This document shows positions 43,756-52,262 of a DNA stretch of 64,000 nt, piece by piece. The stretch is from assembly GCF_008795985.1 (NCBI RefSeq), contig NZ_VMHP01000002.1:1279883-1343882 (forward strand), in the 5' to 3' direction. Both the position numbers and the translations under genes were made by a program. The notes under the pieces are model-generated. The model saw nothing but the letters and a program-made list of their open reading frames with translations. It did no database searches and was not told the origin of the DNA. This stretch comes from Marinobacter halotolerans (lineage in GTDB: Bacteria; Pseudomonadota; Gammaproteobacteria; Pseudomonadales; Oleiphilaceae). How positions within the stretch are numbered: the first letter of the stretch is position 1; the number at the start of each line of letters is the position of its first letter.

Positions 43756-45558
43756 ATGGCCGACCAGACGTTTCCGCCAGCACCCCACAGAAGCACGCTT
43801 ACACTGCGGGACCTTTGCACCGCATTGGTAGGCAGCGATGAGATTTCCCAGGAAGATGCAGAAAAGGTGCTGTCGGCCAACATCGGGGCCACCAACGACC
43901 TGGGCCATCCCGCCAGCAAGAAGCACCCGCTGGAACTAATCGCCAAAGCCGGCCTTGAAAGCCAACGCACGGGCCGCACACTGAACCTTGATGTCCTGAC
44001 CCAGTGGCTGGCCAACTGGTCAGACCAGCCGTACTACCATATTGATCCGCTGAAAATAGACACCCCGGCCATTGCCCGGGTCATGTCCTACGCCTTTGCC
44101 CAGCGCCATGGCATCCTGGCGGTAGAGATTGGCCGCGACGAAGTACTGATTGCCAGTACGGAACCCTTCAAAAGCGACTGGGAATCCAACCTCAGGCAGG
44201 CAGTACAGAAAGATATCCGCCGGGTTGTGGCCAACCCCGAAGACATCCGCCGTTACACCGTGGAGTTCTACCAGCTGGCCAACTCGGTCAGTAAGGCCAG
44301 TGGCAATCGTGGCGGCGCCGCCGCAGGGTCCCAGAACTTTGAGCAGTTGCTGGACCTCGGCGCCAACCTGAACCCTGATGCCAACGACCAGCACGTGGTC
44401 AAGATTGTGGACTGGCTGCTCCAGTATGCCTTTGACCAGCGCGCGTCGGACATTCATATCGAACCCCGCCGTACCGTCACCCAGGTGCGATTCCGCATCG
44501 ACGGGGTGTTACACAACGTCTATGAATTTCCGGAACAGGTGGGCGTGGCCGTTACCAGCCGGCTGAAAATTCTCGGCCGCCTGAACGTGGCGGAAAAACG
44601 TCGTCCGCAGGATGGCCGCATCAAGACCCGCAAGCCGGACAACAGTGAAGTGGAGCTGCGACTGGCCACCATGCCCACCGCTTTCGGTGAGAAAATGGTA
44701 ATGCGGATTTTCGATCCGGAAGTGCTTCTCAAATCTTTCTCGCAGCTAGGATTCTCCAACGAAGACCGTGAAAAATGGCAGGCGATCACCGGACGGCCCC
44801 ACGGCATCGTGCTGGTCACCGGCCCCACCGGTTCCGGCAAGACCACTACCCTGTATTCAACGCTGAAACAGCTGGCCACACCGGAAGTGAACCTGTGCAC
44901 CATCGAAGACCCCATCGAAATGGTGGAGCCCACATTTAACCAGATGCAGGTGCAGTCGAACATTGACCTGACGTTTGCATCCGGTGTGCGGGCGCTGATG
45001 CGCCAGGACCCGGATATCATCATGATCGGCGAGATTCGGGATCTGGAAACGGCGGAAATGGCCGTTCAGGCCGCCCTGACCGGCCACCTGGTACTGTCTA
45101 CCCTGCACACCAATGACGCACCGAGCGCCATCACCCGACTGATGGAGCTGGGCATTCCACCGTATCTGATCCGGGCCACGGTGCTTGGCGTGATGGCCCA
45201 GCGCCTGGCGCGTACCCTTTGTCCCCACTGCAAGGCGCCGGGCCCTCTGGATGAAAAAGCGTGGCAGGCCCTGACCCGTCCCTGGAAAGCGACGCCGCCA
45301 AAACAGGTTTTCCACCCCGTGGGCTGCCTGGAGTGTCGGAACACCGGCTACTTTGGGCGCGAAGGGGTCTACGAAATCATGAAACTCAGCGATGCCCTGA
45401 TTCAGAAAATCACCGAACAGTGCGAGCTCGAGCAGATTCGGCTCACCGCCTACAAGGAAGGTATGAAGTCATTGCGGTTAAGCGGAGCCCAGAAAGTCGC
45501 CGCTGGCGAAACCACGATCGAGGAAATTCTTCGGGTCACACCGGAGAGTCAACGTTAG
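43756..45558 (+). CDS. GspE/PulE/PilB-type secretion ATPase (orphan)
   Basis: Hexameric AAA-type ATPase of the type II secretion/type IV pilus family. From the ATG at 43756 (AAGGAA upstream) it has 600 residues: an N-terminal MshEN-like region (residues 20-190), the N2 domain SDIHIEPRRTVTQVRFRIDG, Walker A GPTGSGKTTT, the Asp box IEDPIE, Walker B IMIGEIRD with GHLVLSTLHTNDAP, and a zinc tetracysteine (CPHC with CLEC). No pilin, platform (PilC/GspF) or peptidase gene is nearby, so its machine is encoded elsewhere. Confidence 0.88.
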   Translation: MADQTFPPAPHRSTLTLRDLCTALVGSDEISQEDAEKVLSANIGATNDLGHPASKKHPLELIAKAGLESQRTGRTLNLDVLTQWLANWSDQPYYHIDPLKIDTPAIARVMSYAFAQRHGILAVEIGRDEVLIASTEPFKSDWESNLRQAVQKDIRRVVANPEDIRRYTVEFYQLANSVSKASGNRGGAAAGSQNFEQLLDLGANLNPDANDQHVVKIVDWLLQYAFDQRASDIHIEPRRTVTQVRFRIDGVLHNVYEFPEQVGVAVTSRLKILGRLNVAEKRRPQDGRIKTRKPDNSEVELRLATMPTAFGEKMVMRIFDPEVLLKSFSQLGFSNEDREKWQAITGRPHGIVLVTGPTGSGKTTTLYSTLKQLATPEVNLCTIEDPIEMVEPTFNQMQVQSNIDLTFASGVRALMRQDPDIIMIGEIRDLETAEMAVQAALTGHLVLSTLHTNDAPSAITRLMELGIPPYLIRATVLGVMAQRLARTLCPHCKAPGPLDEKAWQALTRPWKATPPKQVFHPVGCLECRNTGYFGREGVYEIMKLSDALIQKITEQCELEQIRLTAYKEGMKSLRLSGAQKVAAGETTIEEILRVTPESQR

Positions 45559-45587
45559 CGCCACCTCTGGGGCTGGTCTTGCCGAAA

Positions 45588-46664
45588 TCAGGCCTGGGGC
45601 CTGAGCCCGCACTGTTCGAGAAGGGTCTGCCAGGCCCGGGTATGGTCGGCGATGGCACCGTCGAGCTGCGCCCAGAGTGATTCATCACCCATCGCTTCAA
45701 GATGACGACTCTGCCACCGCCTGAATTCCGCCGTCATGACCGACTGTTGCATGGTGGCAAGACGTCGCAGCGGATCGATCAGCTGCTCCTGCGCCCTTTT
45801 GACCGTCGCCAGATACGGCTGAACCTTCTCGATATACACGCTGAAGAACATGCTCTGGACAATGTTCGACTGGTTATTGGGTTTCCCATTTAGGCAAAGG
45901 GGACGACCCTCGATTCGCTCCTTCAACAGCGCCGTGCCATCGCCAAGCCGTGCAATCAGCAAGCGGGCACTGTTCACAAGCTGACCGGCGCGGTGCTCGG
46001 CCTGCCAGCGTTGGTGGACCTCACCAACAAAATCCAGAGACGGGCTCAGGTTACCTGCTAGCAGCATTGCCACCGTATCGTTCAGGCGGTTGGCATCAAT
46101 CGCCAGATCGGAAACCGGATTGCCCTCCGGGGCCACCGGGTAGTTACCCTTGGCCAGGGTAAATAGGGGCTCGATTTCCTGAATGCCCCAGGTGGCATTC
46201 CAGATCGCGATGGGCAGGGTTTCTTTCTTGCTCTGGATGGCTTTCAGCAAGGATTCCCGAACGTCCTCACGGGTAATCTCCGACAGACACTCCTCTCCGG
46301 ACTCGATAAAGCGAATCTCGTATCGCAGCCGGTTCAGAGGCTGCATTACCTTGCCCATCACCGAGTTCTTTTCCCCGATGACATACTGAAGCTCGCAGCC
46401 ATAGAGCGACAGGAAATCCAGCATCCCCATTTCCAGTTCCGGAATATTCAGAAGACGGTCACGACGGCGGGGTAAATTCGAGGCGGGCGGCAGTTCCGAG
46501 AACGCGGGATCAAGCTCCAGCACCCGGGCCACCCGCTCCACGTATTCGTCCATCATCGGCTCTGCGCTGGAGAAAGGATTGCAGCCGGCCAGAAGCAGAA
46601 CGGCCCCGCCCAATAGAAACAGCCGAAGGCCGCGGGCCAATTCAGCGAGCCTGAAGCAGTGCAT
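45588..46664 (-). CDS. DUF3080 family lipoprotein
   Basis: A 358-residue protein of the DUF3080 family with a lipoprotein signal (LFLLGGAVLLLAGC, lipidated Cys28), otherwise soluble and helical; function unknown. The first 23 bases of the gene overlap the end of mtnC in another frame. Its end lies 29 bases from the convergent ATPase gene. The start ATG at 46664 is the only good candidate before the signal peptide. Confidence 0.75.
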   Translation of the reverse strand: MHCFRLAELARGLRLFLLGGAVLLLAGCNPFSSAEPMMDEYVERVARVLELDPAFSELPPASNLPRRRDRLLNIPELEMGMLDFLSLYGCELQYVIGEKNSVMGKVMQPLNRLRYEIRFIESGEECLSEITREDVRESLLKAIQSKKETLPIAIWNATWGIQEIEPLFTLAKGNYPVAPEGNPVSDLAIDANRLNDTVAMLLAGNLSPSLDFVGEVHQRWQAEHRAGQLVNSARLLIARLGDGTALLKERIEGRPLCLNGKPNNQSNIVQSMFFSVYIEKVQPYLATVKRAQEQLIDPLRRLATMQQSVMTAEFRRWQSRHLEAMGDESLWAQLDGAIADHTRAWQTLLEQCGLRPQA

Positions 46665-47337
46665 CGACCTCAGAAAAATCTTCAGCTACAGGGTGGCTGC
46701 TGGCTGACGGCTTATTGCCATCGCGTACCAGCAGGACAGTTTTCATGCCGACCGACGCGGCAGCCTCCAGTTCGGCCTCCACGTCCGAAAGAAACATCAC
46801 GGTACCCGCTTCCACACCCAGTTCGTTTAAAATGGTTTGATAGGCTGCCGGCTCCCGTTTTGCACCCACGCGGGTATCGAAGTAGCCGGAAAAGAAAGGC
46901 GTCAGATCGCCGGATTCGCTGAATCCGAAAATCAGCTTCTGGGCCTTGACCGAGCCGGAAGAGTAGACGAACAACCTCAAGCCGCGATCATGCCAACGCT
47001 GCAGGTAATCGGCCGCATCCGCATAAACATGCCCCCGGAATGCGCCCTCCTGATAGCCCTTCTGCCAGAGCATGCCCTGAAGCGCCTTGAGCGAGGTTTC
47101 CTTTCGATCCTCCCGGATCCATTCCAGAAGGACATCAATCAGACCTTCAATATCTTTCCTCTCGACGCCGGAAACCTCAGCCACCGCATCAAGCTGTTCA
47201 GAGATTTCCAAACTGCTCTGATGACCATCGCGAACGAATTCCGCCATGTTCTCCGCTGCATAGGGAAACAGCACCTCGTGAACGAACGAAATCGAACTGG
47301 TGGTTCCCTCGATGTCCGTCAATATTACGCGGATCAT
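46642..47337 (-). CDS. mtnC: acireductone synthase (enolase-phosphatase E1)
   Basis: HAD-family bifunctional enzyme of methionine salvage: enolises and dephosphorylates diketo-methylthiopentyl phosphate to acireductone. The 231-residue protein has the HAD motif I LTDIEGTTSSISFVHEVLFP, motif II FVYSSGSVKAQKLIFG, and the motif III/IV region MFLSDVEAELEAA. It overlaps mtnD by four bases (ATGA). Confidence 0.95.
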   Translation of the reverse strand: MIRVILTDIEGTTSSISFVHEVLFPYAAENMAEFVRDGHQSSLEISEQLDAVAEVSGVERKDIEGLIDVLLEWIREDRKETSLKALQGMLWQKGYQEGAFRGHVYADAADYLQRWHDRGLRLFVYSSGSVKAQKLIFGFSESGDLTPFFSGYFDTRVGAKREPAAYQTILNELGVEAGTVMFLSDVEAELEAAASVGMKTVLLVRDGNKPSASSHPVAEDFSEVDALLQAR

Positions 47338-47894
47338 GCTGTCGCCTGCTCCAGCGCCTCGTAACGGGGCAACTGGCTGGCAATGTCTTCGCCCGTAAAA
47401 TCAGCAACCCAGCCTTCCGGGTTGGTAAACAGACGGATGCAGGTGAACTGTGGCTCCGGGCCCATATCGAACCAGTGCCTGGTTCCGTGGGGCACACTGA
47501 TCAGGTCGTTCTTCTGGCACATCACAGCGTAAACCTGATTGCCCAGGTGCAGATAAAACAGACCCTGGCCGCGAACGAAAAAGCGGATCTCGTCCTCGCT
47601 ATGGACGTGTTCGTCTATAAATTTCTGCCGGAAAGCGTCTTTCTGGGGGTTGTCCGGGTTCAGGCTGATGACGTCCGCCGCCTGGAAGCCGCATTCGTCC
47701 TTCAGCGCCTGAATCTCCCCGGAATAGGCCTCCAAAATGTCGTCCTGGGACGCATCCGCCGGCAAGTCACGGGTGGGCCAGCGTTCAAAACGAATGCCGT
47801 GCTCCGCCAGCAGGTTAGAAATTTTGCCCGCGTCTTCGGTCACCACACGCGGGGTTTCTGGTGCGTTTTGATCAAAGATGCTTAAAGTTGTCAT
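47334..47894 (-). CDS. mtnD: acireductone dioxygenase
   Basis: Metal cupin that oxidises acireductone: with iron it gives the methionine precursor, with nickel an off-pathway product. The 186-residue protein has the metal ligands in the HVHSEDEIRFFV segment and the fourth histidine in VPHGTRHWFDMG. It is coupled by four-base overlaps to mtnB upstream and mtnC downstream. Confidence 0.96.
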   Translation of the reverse strand: MTTLSIFDQNAPETPRVVTEDAGKISNLLAEHGIRFERWPTRDLPADASQDDILEAYSGEIQALKDECGFQAADVISLNPDNPQKDAFRQKFIDEHVHSEDEIRFFVRGQGLFYLHLGNQVYAVMCQKNDLISVPHGTRHWFDMGPEPQFTCIRLFTNPEGWVADFTGEDIASQLPRYEALEQATA

Positions 47895-48517
47895 GGTCGA
47901 ACCCTTATGGTTTCCAGTTCACATTCAAAGAGAAACTCAAACGCCTCAACATGGCGTAAACAGTCTGCCATGGTACGGCCCCAGGTGTAGAGCCCGTGGC
48001 CGCGAATCAGGTAACCCGGCTGTTCGGGGTTGTCCCGGAACCAGGCTGCAGTCCGCTCCGCCAGCGCGTCTATGTCCTGGGTATTGGCAAAAACGGGCAC
48101 GGTCAAAGTGGATTCGTGAGTGTCGATGCCAGCGAAAGCCTTCTGCAGTTCGTACCCCTCAAGAACCAGCGGTTCATCCGCTGCACAGAGCCGACTCAGC
48201 ACCGTCGCTTTCACCGAATGGGTATGGAGCACCACACCCACTTCGGGAAACAGCTGGTAAAGCACCGTATGAAGCTTTGTCTCCGCCGATGAACGCGCCT
48301 GGCTCTGAACCGGCTGTCCGTCCAGATCAACCACCATGATATCACCGGCCGCCAGTTCACCCTTGTGCTTTCCAGACACGGTAATGGCAATGTGATGCTC
48401 ATCCAGACGCGCGGAATAGTTGCTGCTGGTGGCCGGCGACCAGCCCCGGCCATACAGGAATCTGCCAGCGTCAATGATCGACTGGGCAGCCTCAGCAAAA
48501 CGGATTACATCAAACAC
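47891..48517 (-). CDS. mtnB: methylthioribulose-1-phosphate dehydratase
   Basis: Class II aldolase-fold zinc enzyme of methionine salvage. The 208-residue protein has the GRGWSPATSSNYSARL substrate loop, VVLHTHSVKATVLSR with zinc histidines and the third histidine in YLIRGHGLYTWG. It starts with GTG at 48517 with GAGAGG six bases upstream. First gene of mtnBDC; mtnA and the kinase or phosphorylase step are not in this window. Confidence 0.95.
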   Translation of the reverse strand: MFDVIRFAEAAQSIIDAGRFLYGRGWSPATSSNYSARLDEHHIAITVSGKHKGELAAGDIMVVDLDGQPVQSQARSSAETKLHTVLYQLFPEVGVVLHTHSVKATVLSRLCAADEPLVLEGYELQKAFAGIDTHESTLTVPVFANTQDIDALAERTAAWFRDNPEQPGYLIRGHGLYTWGRTMADCLRHVEAFEFLFECELETIRVRP

Positions 48518-48552
48518 AGCTTGCCTCTCATAAATGTCTGCCGGTCCGCCTA

Positions 48553-50757
48553 TCAGGATTCGGCACTCAGGGGTAACTTACGCTGGCGCTTGCCAGTCAG
48601 TGCAAACAGGGCATTGCCCAGTGCCGGAAGAACCGGAGGAACCCCGGGCTCGCCCACACCGGTGGGTGATTCATCGCTCTCAATGATATCCACTGCTATC
48701 TCGGGCATCTGGTAATTGCGCAGCAGCGGGTAATCATGGAAATTACTTTGCTGTACGGCGCCCTGCTTGAACTCAATTTCCCCGAACAGTGCCGCCGTGA
48801 TACCAAATACGATGCCGCCCTCAATCTGATCACGAACAATGTCCGGGTTAACGACCTGACCGCAATCCACGGCGCAGTGTACCCGGTACACCCGGATCTC
48901 GCCGTTCTCGATACCCGCTTCCACGACCTGGGCCACAAAAGTGCCGAAGCTTCTGAAAAGCGCTATACCCCTGCCACGGCCCTCCGGCACAGGCTGGTCC
49001 CAGTCGGCCATTGCCACCACGCGATCCAGAACCGCCAGATGTCTTGGTTCCTCGCCGATCAACGAACGCCGGAACTGATAAGGGTCCTGACCCAGAGTGT
49101 GGGCCAGCTCGTCCATAAAGGTTTCCACCGCAAACCCGTTATGGGAAAAGCCCACCGACCGCCACCAGGACACGGGAACGCCCGGGTCGGTATGGGTGTG
49201 TCGTACATCCAGGTTGGGCACTGCATAGGGGTATTCAATAGCCCCCTCGATTGCAGAGAAATCTTTCGGAGTCGCAATGCCCTCCGCCATCAGGCCGACC
49301 CGTCCGAGGGTGTCGTACATGAACTTGGGCGCCCACGGGAACTGCGCGGGAGCGGCATTGCGCACATACCAGTCGAGGATCTGGGGTCCAACCACCTGGT
49401 GATGCCAGCCGGTGACCTGATTATCCCGGAGGCTGGCTTTCATTCTGTGTAGCATTGCCGGCCGATAGAAATCGTGTCGGGTATCTTCTTCCCGGCTCCA
49501 GATCAGCTTGACCGGCCTGCCGATACGCATGGCAACAGCTGCCACTTCCTCGATATAGTCGTTGGTCAGACGTCGTCCGAAACCACCACCGAGAAACGTG
49601 GTATGGATGGTAATGTCGTCGGGAGAAAGATCAGTGGCTCTGGCCGCCGCGATCCGCCCGACGTCCGGCGCCTGGGTCGGCGCCCAGACGTCAATTGAGC
49701 CGTCGCGGTAATGGGCCGTTGCGTTCATCGGCTCCAGCGTTGCGTGCGCCAGGTACGGCTGCTCATAGCTTGCGGTCAGGAGCCGGTCCGAGCCCTCGGC
49801 GGCTTTCTCATAGTCGCCCTCACTGCGTTCGCTCTCACCCGGGTCATCGTCCGCTGCCTGGTGGTAACCGGCGAACACTTCATCGGTTGAGACGGCAAGC
49901 GCCTCGGTGTCATCCCATTCGATGCTCAGTGCATCCTGTGCTTTGCGCGCACGCCAGTATTTATCGGCCACCACGGCTACACCGCGTTCAATCTGGAACA
50001 CATCCAGCACGCCCGGCAGGGACCTTGCCTGAGTGTCATCATAAGACCGAACGCGGCCGCCAAAACGCGGAAGGCGCGTCACAACGGCGTAGACCATGTC
50101 ATCAAGCTCAACATCTATGCCATAGATCGGCTTGCCAGTTGATTTCAGTTCCGCATCCAGACGGCCGACGCTCTTGCCAATATACTTCCACTCGTTGCGC
50201 GGTTTGAGTTTCGGCTCTGACGGAGCATCTTCATGGGCCGCCAGCGCCACAAGCTCGCCGTAACTCAAACTGTCTGAACCGTTTGGATGAAAAACCCGGC
50301 CATCAGTCGTCGTGCAGTCCCGAGGGTCAATTTTCCAGACCTTTGCAGCTGCACTGACAAGCATCGTCCGGGCCGAGGCTCCGGCCACACGCAAAGGCTC
50401 CCAGCTGGTCGCAACACTGGTGCTGCCGCCAGTCAGCTGCAGCTTGTACAACGGGTTCTGGTAGTCGCTTGCTACCGGCGCAAACCGGGGCTGAATGGCG
50501 TCCGGCGCCACGTCCAGCTCTTCGGCAATGAGTGTGGTAAGGCCGGTGTAGGTCCCCTGCCCCATCTCCACCCGGGCCAGGGTGAAATAGATTCGGTCGT
50601 CCCGGGTCAGCTCAAGCCAGGCGTCGGGCTGCCAGGCCTTTTCCCCATCGCCGCCATTCGACGGCAGGCTGGAACAGCCGGGTAACGACAGGGAAATCAG
50701 CAACCCGCCGGAACCGGCGGCGGAGACTTTGAGGAAATCGCGTCTGTTCATGGTCAT
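48553..50757 (-). CDS. molybdenum hydroxylase large subunit (IorB type)
   Basis: Molybdopterin-cytosine-dinucleotide-binding subunit of the xanthine dehydrogenase family, isoquinoline 1-oxidoreductase/aldehyde dehydrogenase branch. From the ATG at 50757 it has 734 residues: a twin-arginine signal (NRRDFLKVSAAGSGG, Arg5-Arg6) followed by LPGC, so it is exported folded and may be lipidated at Cys28. Cofactor regions include VEMGQGTYTGL, FLGGGFGRRL and the C-terminal GVGEPGVPP with the catalytic glutamate. Natural substrate unknown. It follows the 2Fe-2S subunit gene by one base. Confidence 0.88.
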   Translation of the reverse strand: MTMNRRDFLKVSAAGSGGLLISLSLPGCSSLPSNGGDGEKAWQPDAWLELTRDDRIYFTLARVEMGQGTYTGLTTLIAEELDVAPDAIQPRFAPVASDYQNPLYKLQLTGGSTSVATSWEPLRVAGASARTMLVSAAAKVWKIDPRDCTTTDGRVFHPNGSDSLSYGELVALAAHEDAPSEPKLKPRNEWKYIGKSVGRLDAELKSTGKPIYGIDVELDDMVYAVVTRLPRFGGRVRSYDDTQARSLPGVLDVFQIERGVAVVADKYWRARKAQDALSIEWDDTEALAVSTDEVFAGYHQAADDDPGESERSEGDYEKAAEGSDRLLTASYEQPYLAHATLEPMNATAHYRDGSIDVWAPTQAPDVGRIAAARATDLSPDDITIHTTFLGGGFGRRLTNDYIEEVAAVAMRIGRPVKLIWSREEDTRHDFYRPAMLHRMKASLRDNQVTGWHHQVVGPQILDWYVRNAAPAQFPWAPKFMYDTLGRVGLMAEGIATPKDFSAIEGAIEYPYAVPNLDVRHTHTDPGVPVSWWRSVGFSHNGFAVETFMDELAHTLGQDPYQFRRSLIGEEPRHLAVLDRVVAMADWDQPVPEGRGRGIALFRSFGTFVAQVVEAGIENGEIRVYRVHCAVDCGQVVNPDIVRDQIEGGIVFGITAALFGEIEFKQGAVQQSNFHDYPLLRNYQMPEIAVDIIESDESPTGVGEPGVPPVLPALGNALFALTGKRQRKLPLSAES

Positions 50758-50758
50758 A

Positions 50759-51247
50759 TCAGGCGCGCTCCTGCTTGTCATCACGGGCCTGACGACCTTC
50801 CACGACGGATTCCACCGCCGCGATAATCCGCGAATAGGTTCCGCAACGGCACAAATTGCCGCTCAGGGAAGCGACAATGTCATCCCGGCTCGGCTGGCTA
50901 TTCACCATCAACAGGTGGGCGGCACTCATGATCTGACCGGACTGACAGTAACCACACTGGGGCACACCGTGTTCTACCCAGGCTGCCTGCAATTCATTCA
51001 GACGACCTTCCGGCGCCAGCCCTTCAATGGTAACTACCTTCTGGCCTTCCGCCATGGAGACCGGCGTCGAACAGGATCGCACGGGCTGCCCGTTCAGGTG
51101 AACGGTGCAGGCACCACAAAGACCGGCTCCGCAACCGAACTTGGTTCCTTTCAATTTCAGTTCATCCCTGAGCACCCATAACAAGGGCGTATCGGATTCG
51201 ATATCCAGCGACCGCTGCTGGCCATTTACAGTCAGACTGACCGCCAT
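50759..51247 (-). CDS. molybdenum hydroxylase 2Fe-2S subunit (IorA type)
   Basis: Small electron-transfer subunit with two [2Fe-2S] clusters: an N-terminal plant-ferredoxin type (Cys39, Cys44, Cys47, Cys59) and a C-terminal helical type (Cys98, Cys101, Cys133, Cys135; QCGYCQSGQIM and LCRCGTY). From the ATG at 51247, with GGAGAG upstream, it has 162 residues; six in-frame codons upstream are probably untranslated. It has no signal of its own and should travel with the Tat-tagged large subunit. No FAD subunit or cytochrome partner is adjacent. Confidence 0.9.
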   Translation of the reverse strand: MAVSLTVNGQQRSLDIESDTPLLWVLRDELKLKGTKFGCGAGLCGACTVHLNGQPVRSCSTPVSMAEGQKVVTIEGLAPEGRLNELQAAWVEHGVPQCGYCQSGQIMSAAHLLMVNSQPSRDDIVASLSGNLCRCGTYSRIIAAVESVVEGRQARDDKQERA

Positions 51248-51294
51248 GAGCTCTCTCCGTGTCATTTCTTGCTTCTGTTTTTCGTTACCCAGGC

Positions 51295-51495
51295 CTATTT
51301 AATAACAGGCTCGCCGTCTTTATCATTCCAGATCTTGCGCTCCCCGGAGTCCATCTTGCCCTTTGTGTCCCAGACTTCCCGGTCTTTCGTCGCCTCTTCC
51401 AGCTTGCCCTGATCGTTCCAGATCGCCCGGTTCTCACAACCGGCAAGCGCGGCTACTGCAAAAACTGCAAAAATACATGCCATCAGCTTCTTCAT
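51295..51495 (-). CDS. tiny lipoprotein with three Trp-Asn/Asp-Gly repeats
   Basis: A 66-residue predicted lipoprotein, family not recognised. Signal MKKLMACIFAVFAVAALAGC gives lipidated Cys20. The mature 47 residues hold three copies of R-x-[IV]-W-[ND]-x-x-(D)-G-[KE]: AIWNDQGK (24-31), VWDTKGK (41-47) and IWNDKDGE (55-62). Strong ribosome-binding site (AGAGGA). It lies 47 bases upstream of the iorA-type gene, whose transcript it may share. The overlapping plus-strand frames have no support. Confidence 0.65.
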   Translation of the reverse strand: MKKLMACIFAVFAVAALAGCENRAIWNDQGKLEEATKDREVWDTKGKMDSGERKIWNDKDGEPVIK

Positions 51496-51560
51496 ACCAC
51501 TTTCCTCTCTATCGTCAGGCTTTGGACGGGGTATTCTCCGGTTGTTACCAGGATTCCGGG

Positions 51561-52142
51561 TTATCGACGATTATGGATCTCCCGGTTTCGCTGCTTGTCA
51601 CGATCACCCTTGCGCACCATCACATAAGCCGCGCCGGTGCCGCCGTGGTGCTTCTGGGCCGAGTGGAACGCCAGCACATCGTCAAGCTCCGGCAGCCATT
51701 TTGCCAGACAGCTTTTCAGCTGGGCGATGCCGTCCGGGTTCCGCTCACCCTTGCCGTGCAGGATGATGACGGTGCGAAGACCATAATGAACGCAATCCTT
51801 GACGAATCCGAACACTTCCCGGCGGGCCTGCTCGACGGTCATGCGGTGTAAATCCAGGCGCGCTTCAATGGGATACTGGCCAAGCCTGAGCTTTTTGAAC
51901 ACACCATGCTGTACCCCCGGTCGCTGCCAACTCAGCACATCATGAGCACCAAGGGGTTCTACAATATCGGACGTCAGCGGATTCCGGTCCAGAAGCGGCT
52001 GGTCAACGGCCGACCGCTGACGTTCCAGATGCCCCGGAGTGAGCTCAGTCGGCGTTTTAACGTCTGCTTTGTTTGGCTTGCGGATGCGACGCACATCCTT
52101 CATTTCCTCAAGAAATTTCAGCCGTTCGTCTCTGGTGGTCAT
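51561..52142 (-). CDS. Smr-domain protein (SmrA-type nuclease)
   Basis: A 193-residue protein with a basic N-terminal region and a C-terminal Smr domain (LDLHRMTVEQARREVFGFV, LHGKGERNPDG, the FHSAQKHHGGTGAAYVMV end). Smr domains bind or nick DNA or RNA; some act in translation quality control. This stand-alone form lacks MutS2. It is divergent from the DUF294 gene with a 120-base gap. Confidence 0.85.
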   Translation of the reverse strand: MTTRDERLKFLEEMKDVRRIRKPNKADVKTPTELTPGHLERQRSAVDQPLLDRNPLTSDIVEPLGAHDVLSWQRPGVQHGVFKKLRLGQYPIEARLDLHRMTVEQARREVFGFVKDCVHYGLRTVIILHGKGERNPDGIAQLKSCLAKWLPELDDVLAFHSAQKHHGGTGAAYVMVRKGDRDKQRNREIHNRR

Positions 52143-52262
52143 AGTGCTATTGTTTCAATCAGAAAGTGCTGGAACTTTATCACCGGCATGACTCATCATA
52201 AAGCAGGCCTTTGCCGGTTTGGTCTACACTTGCCAGATACACTGATCGTCATGGACGCCTTT

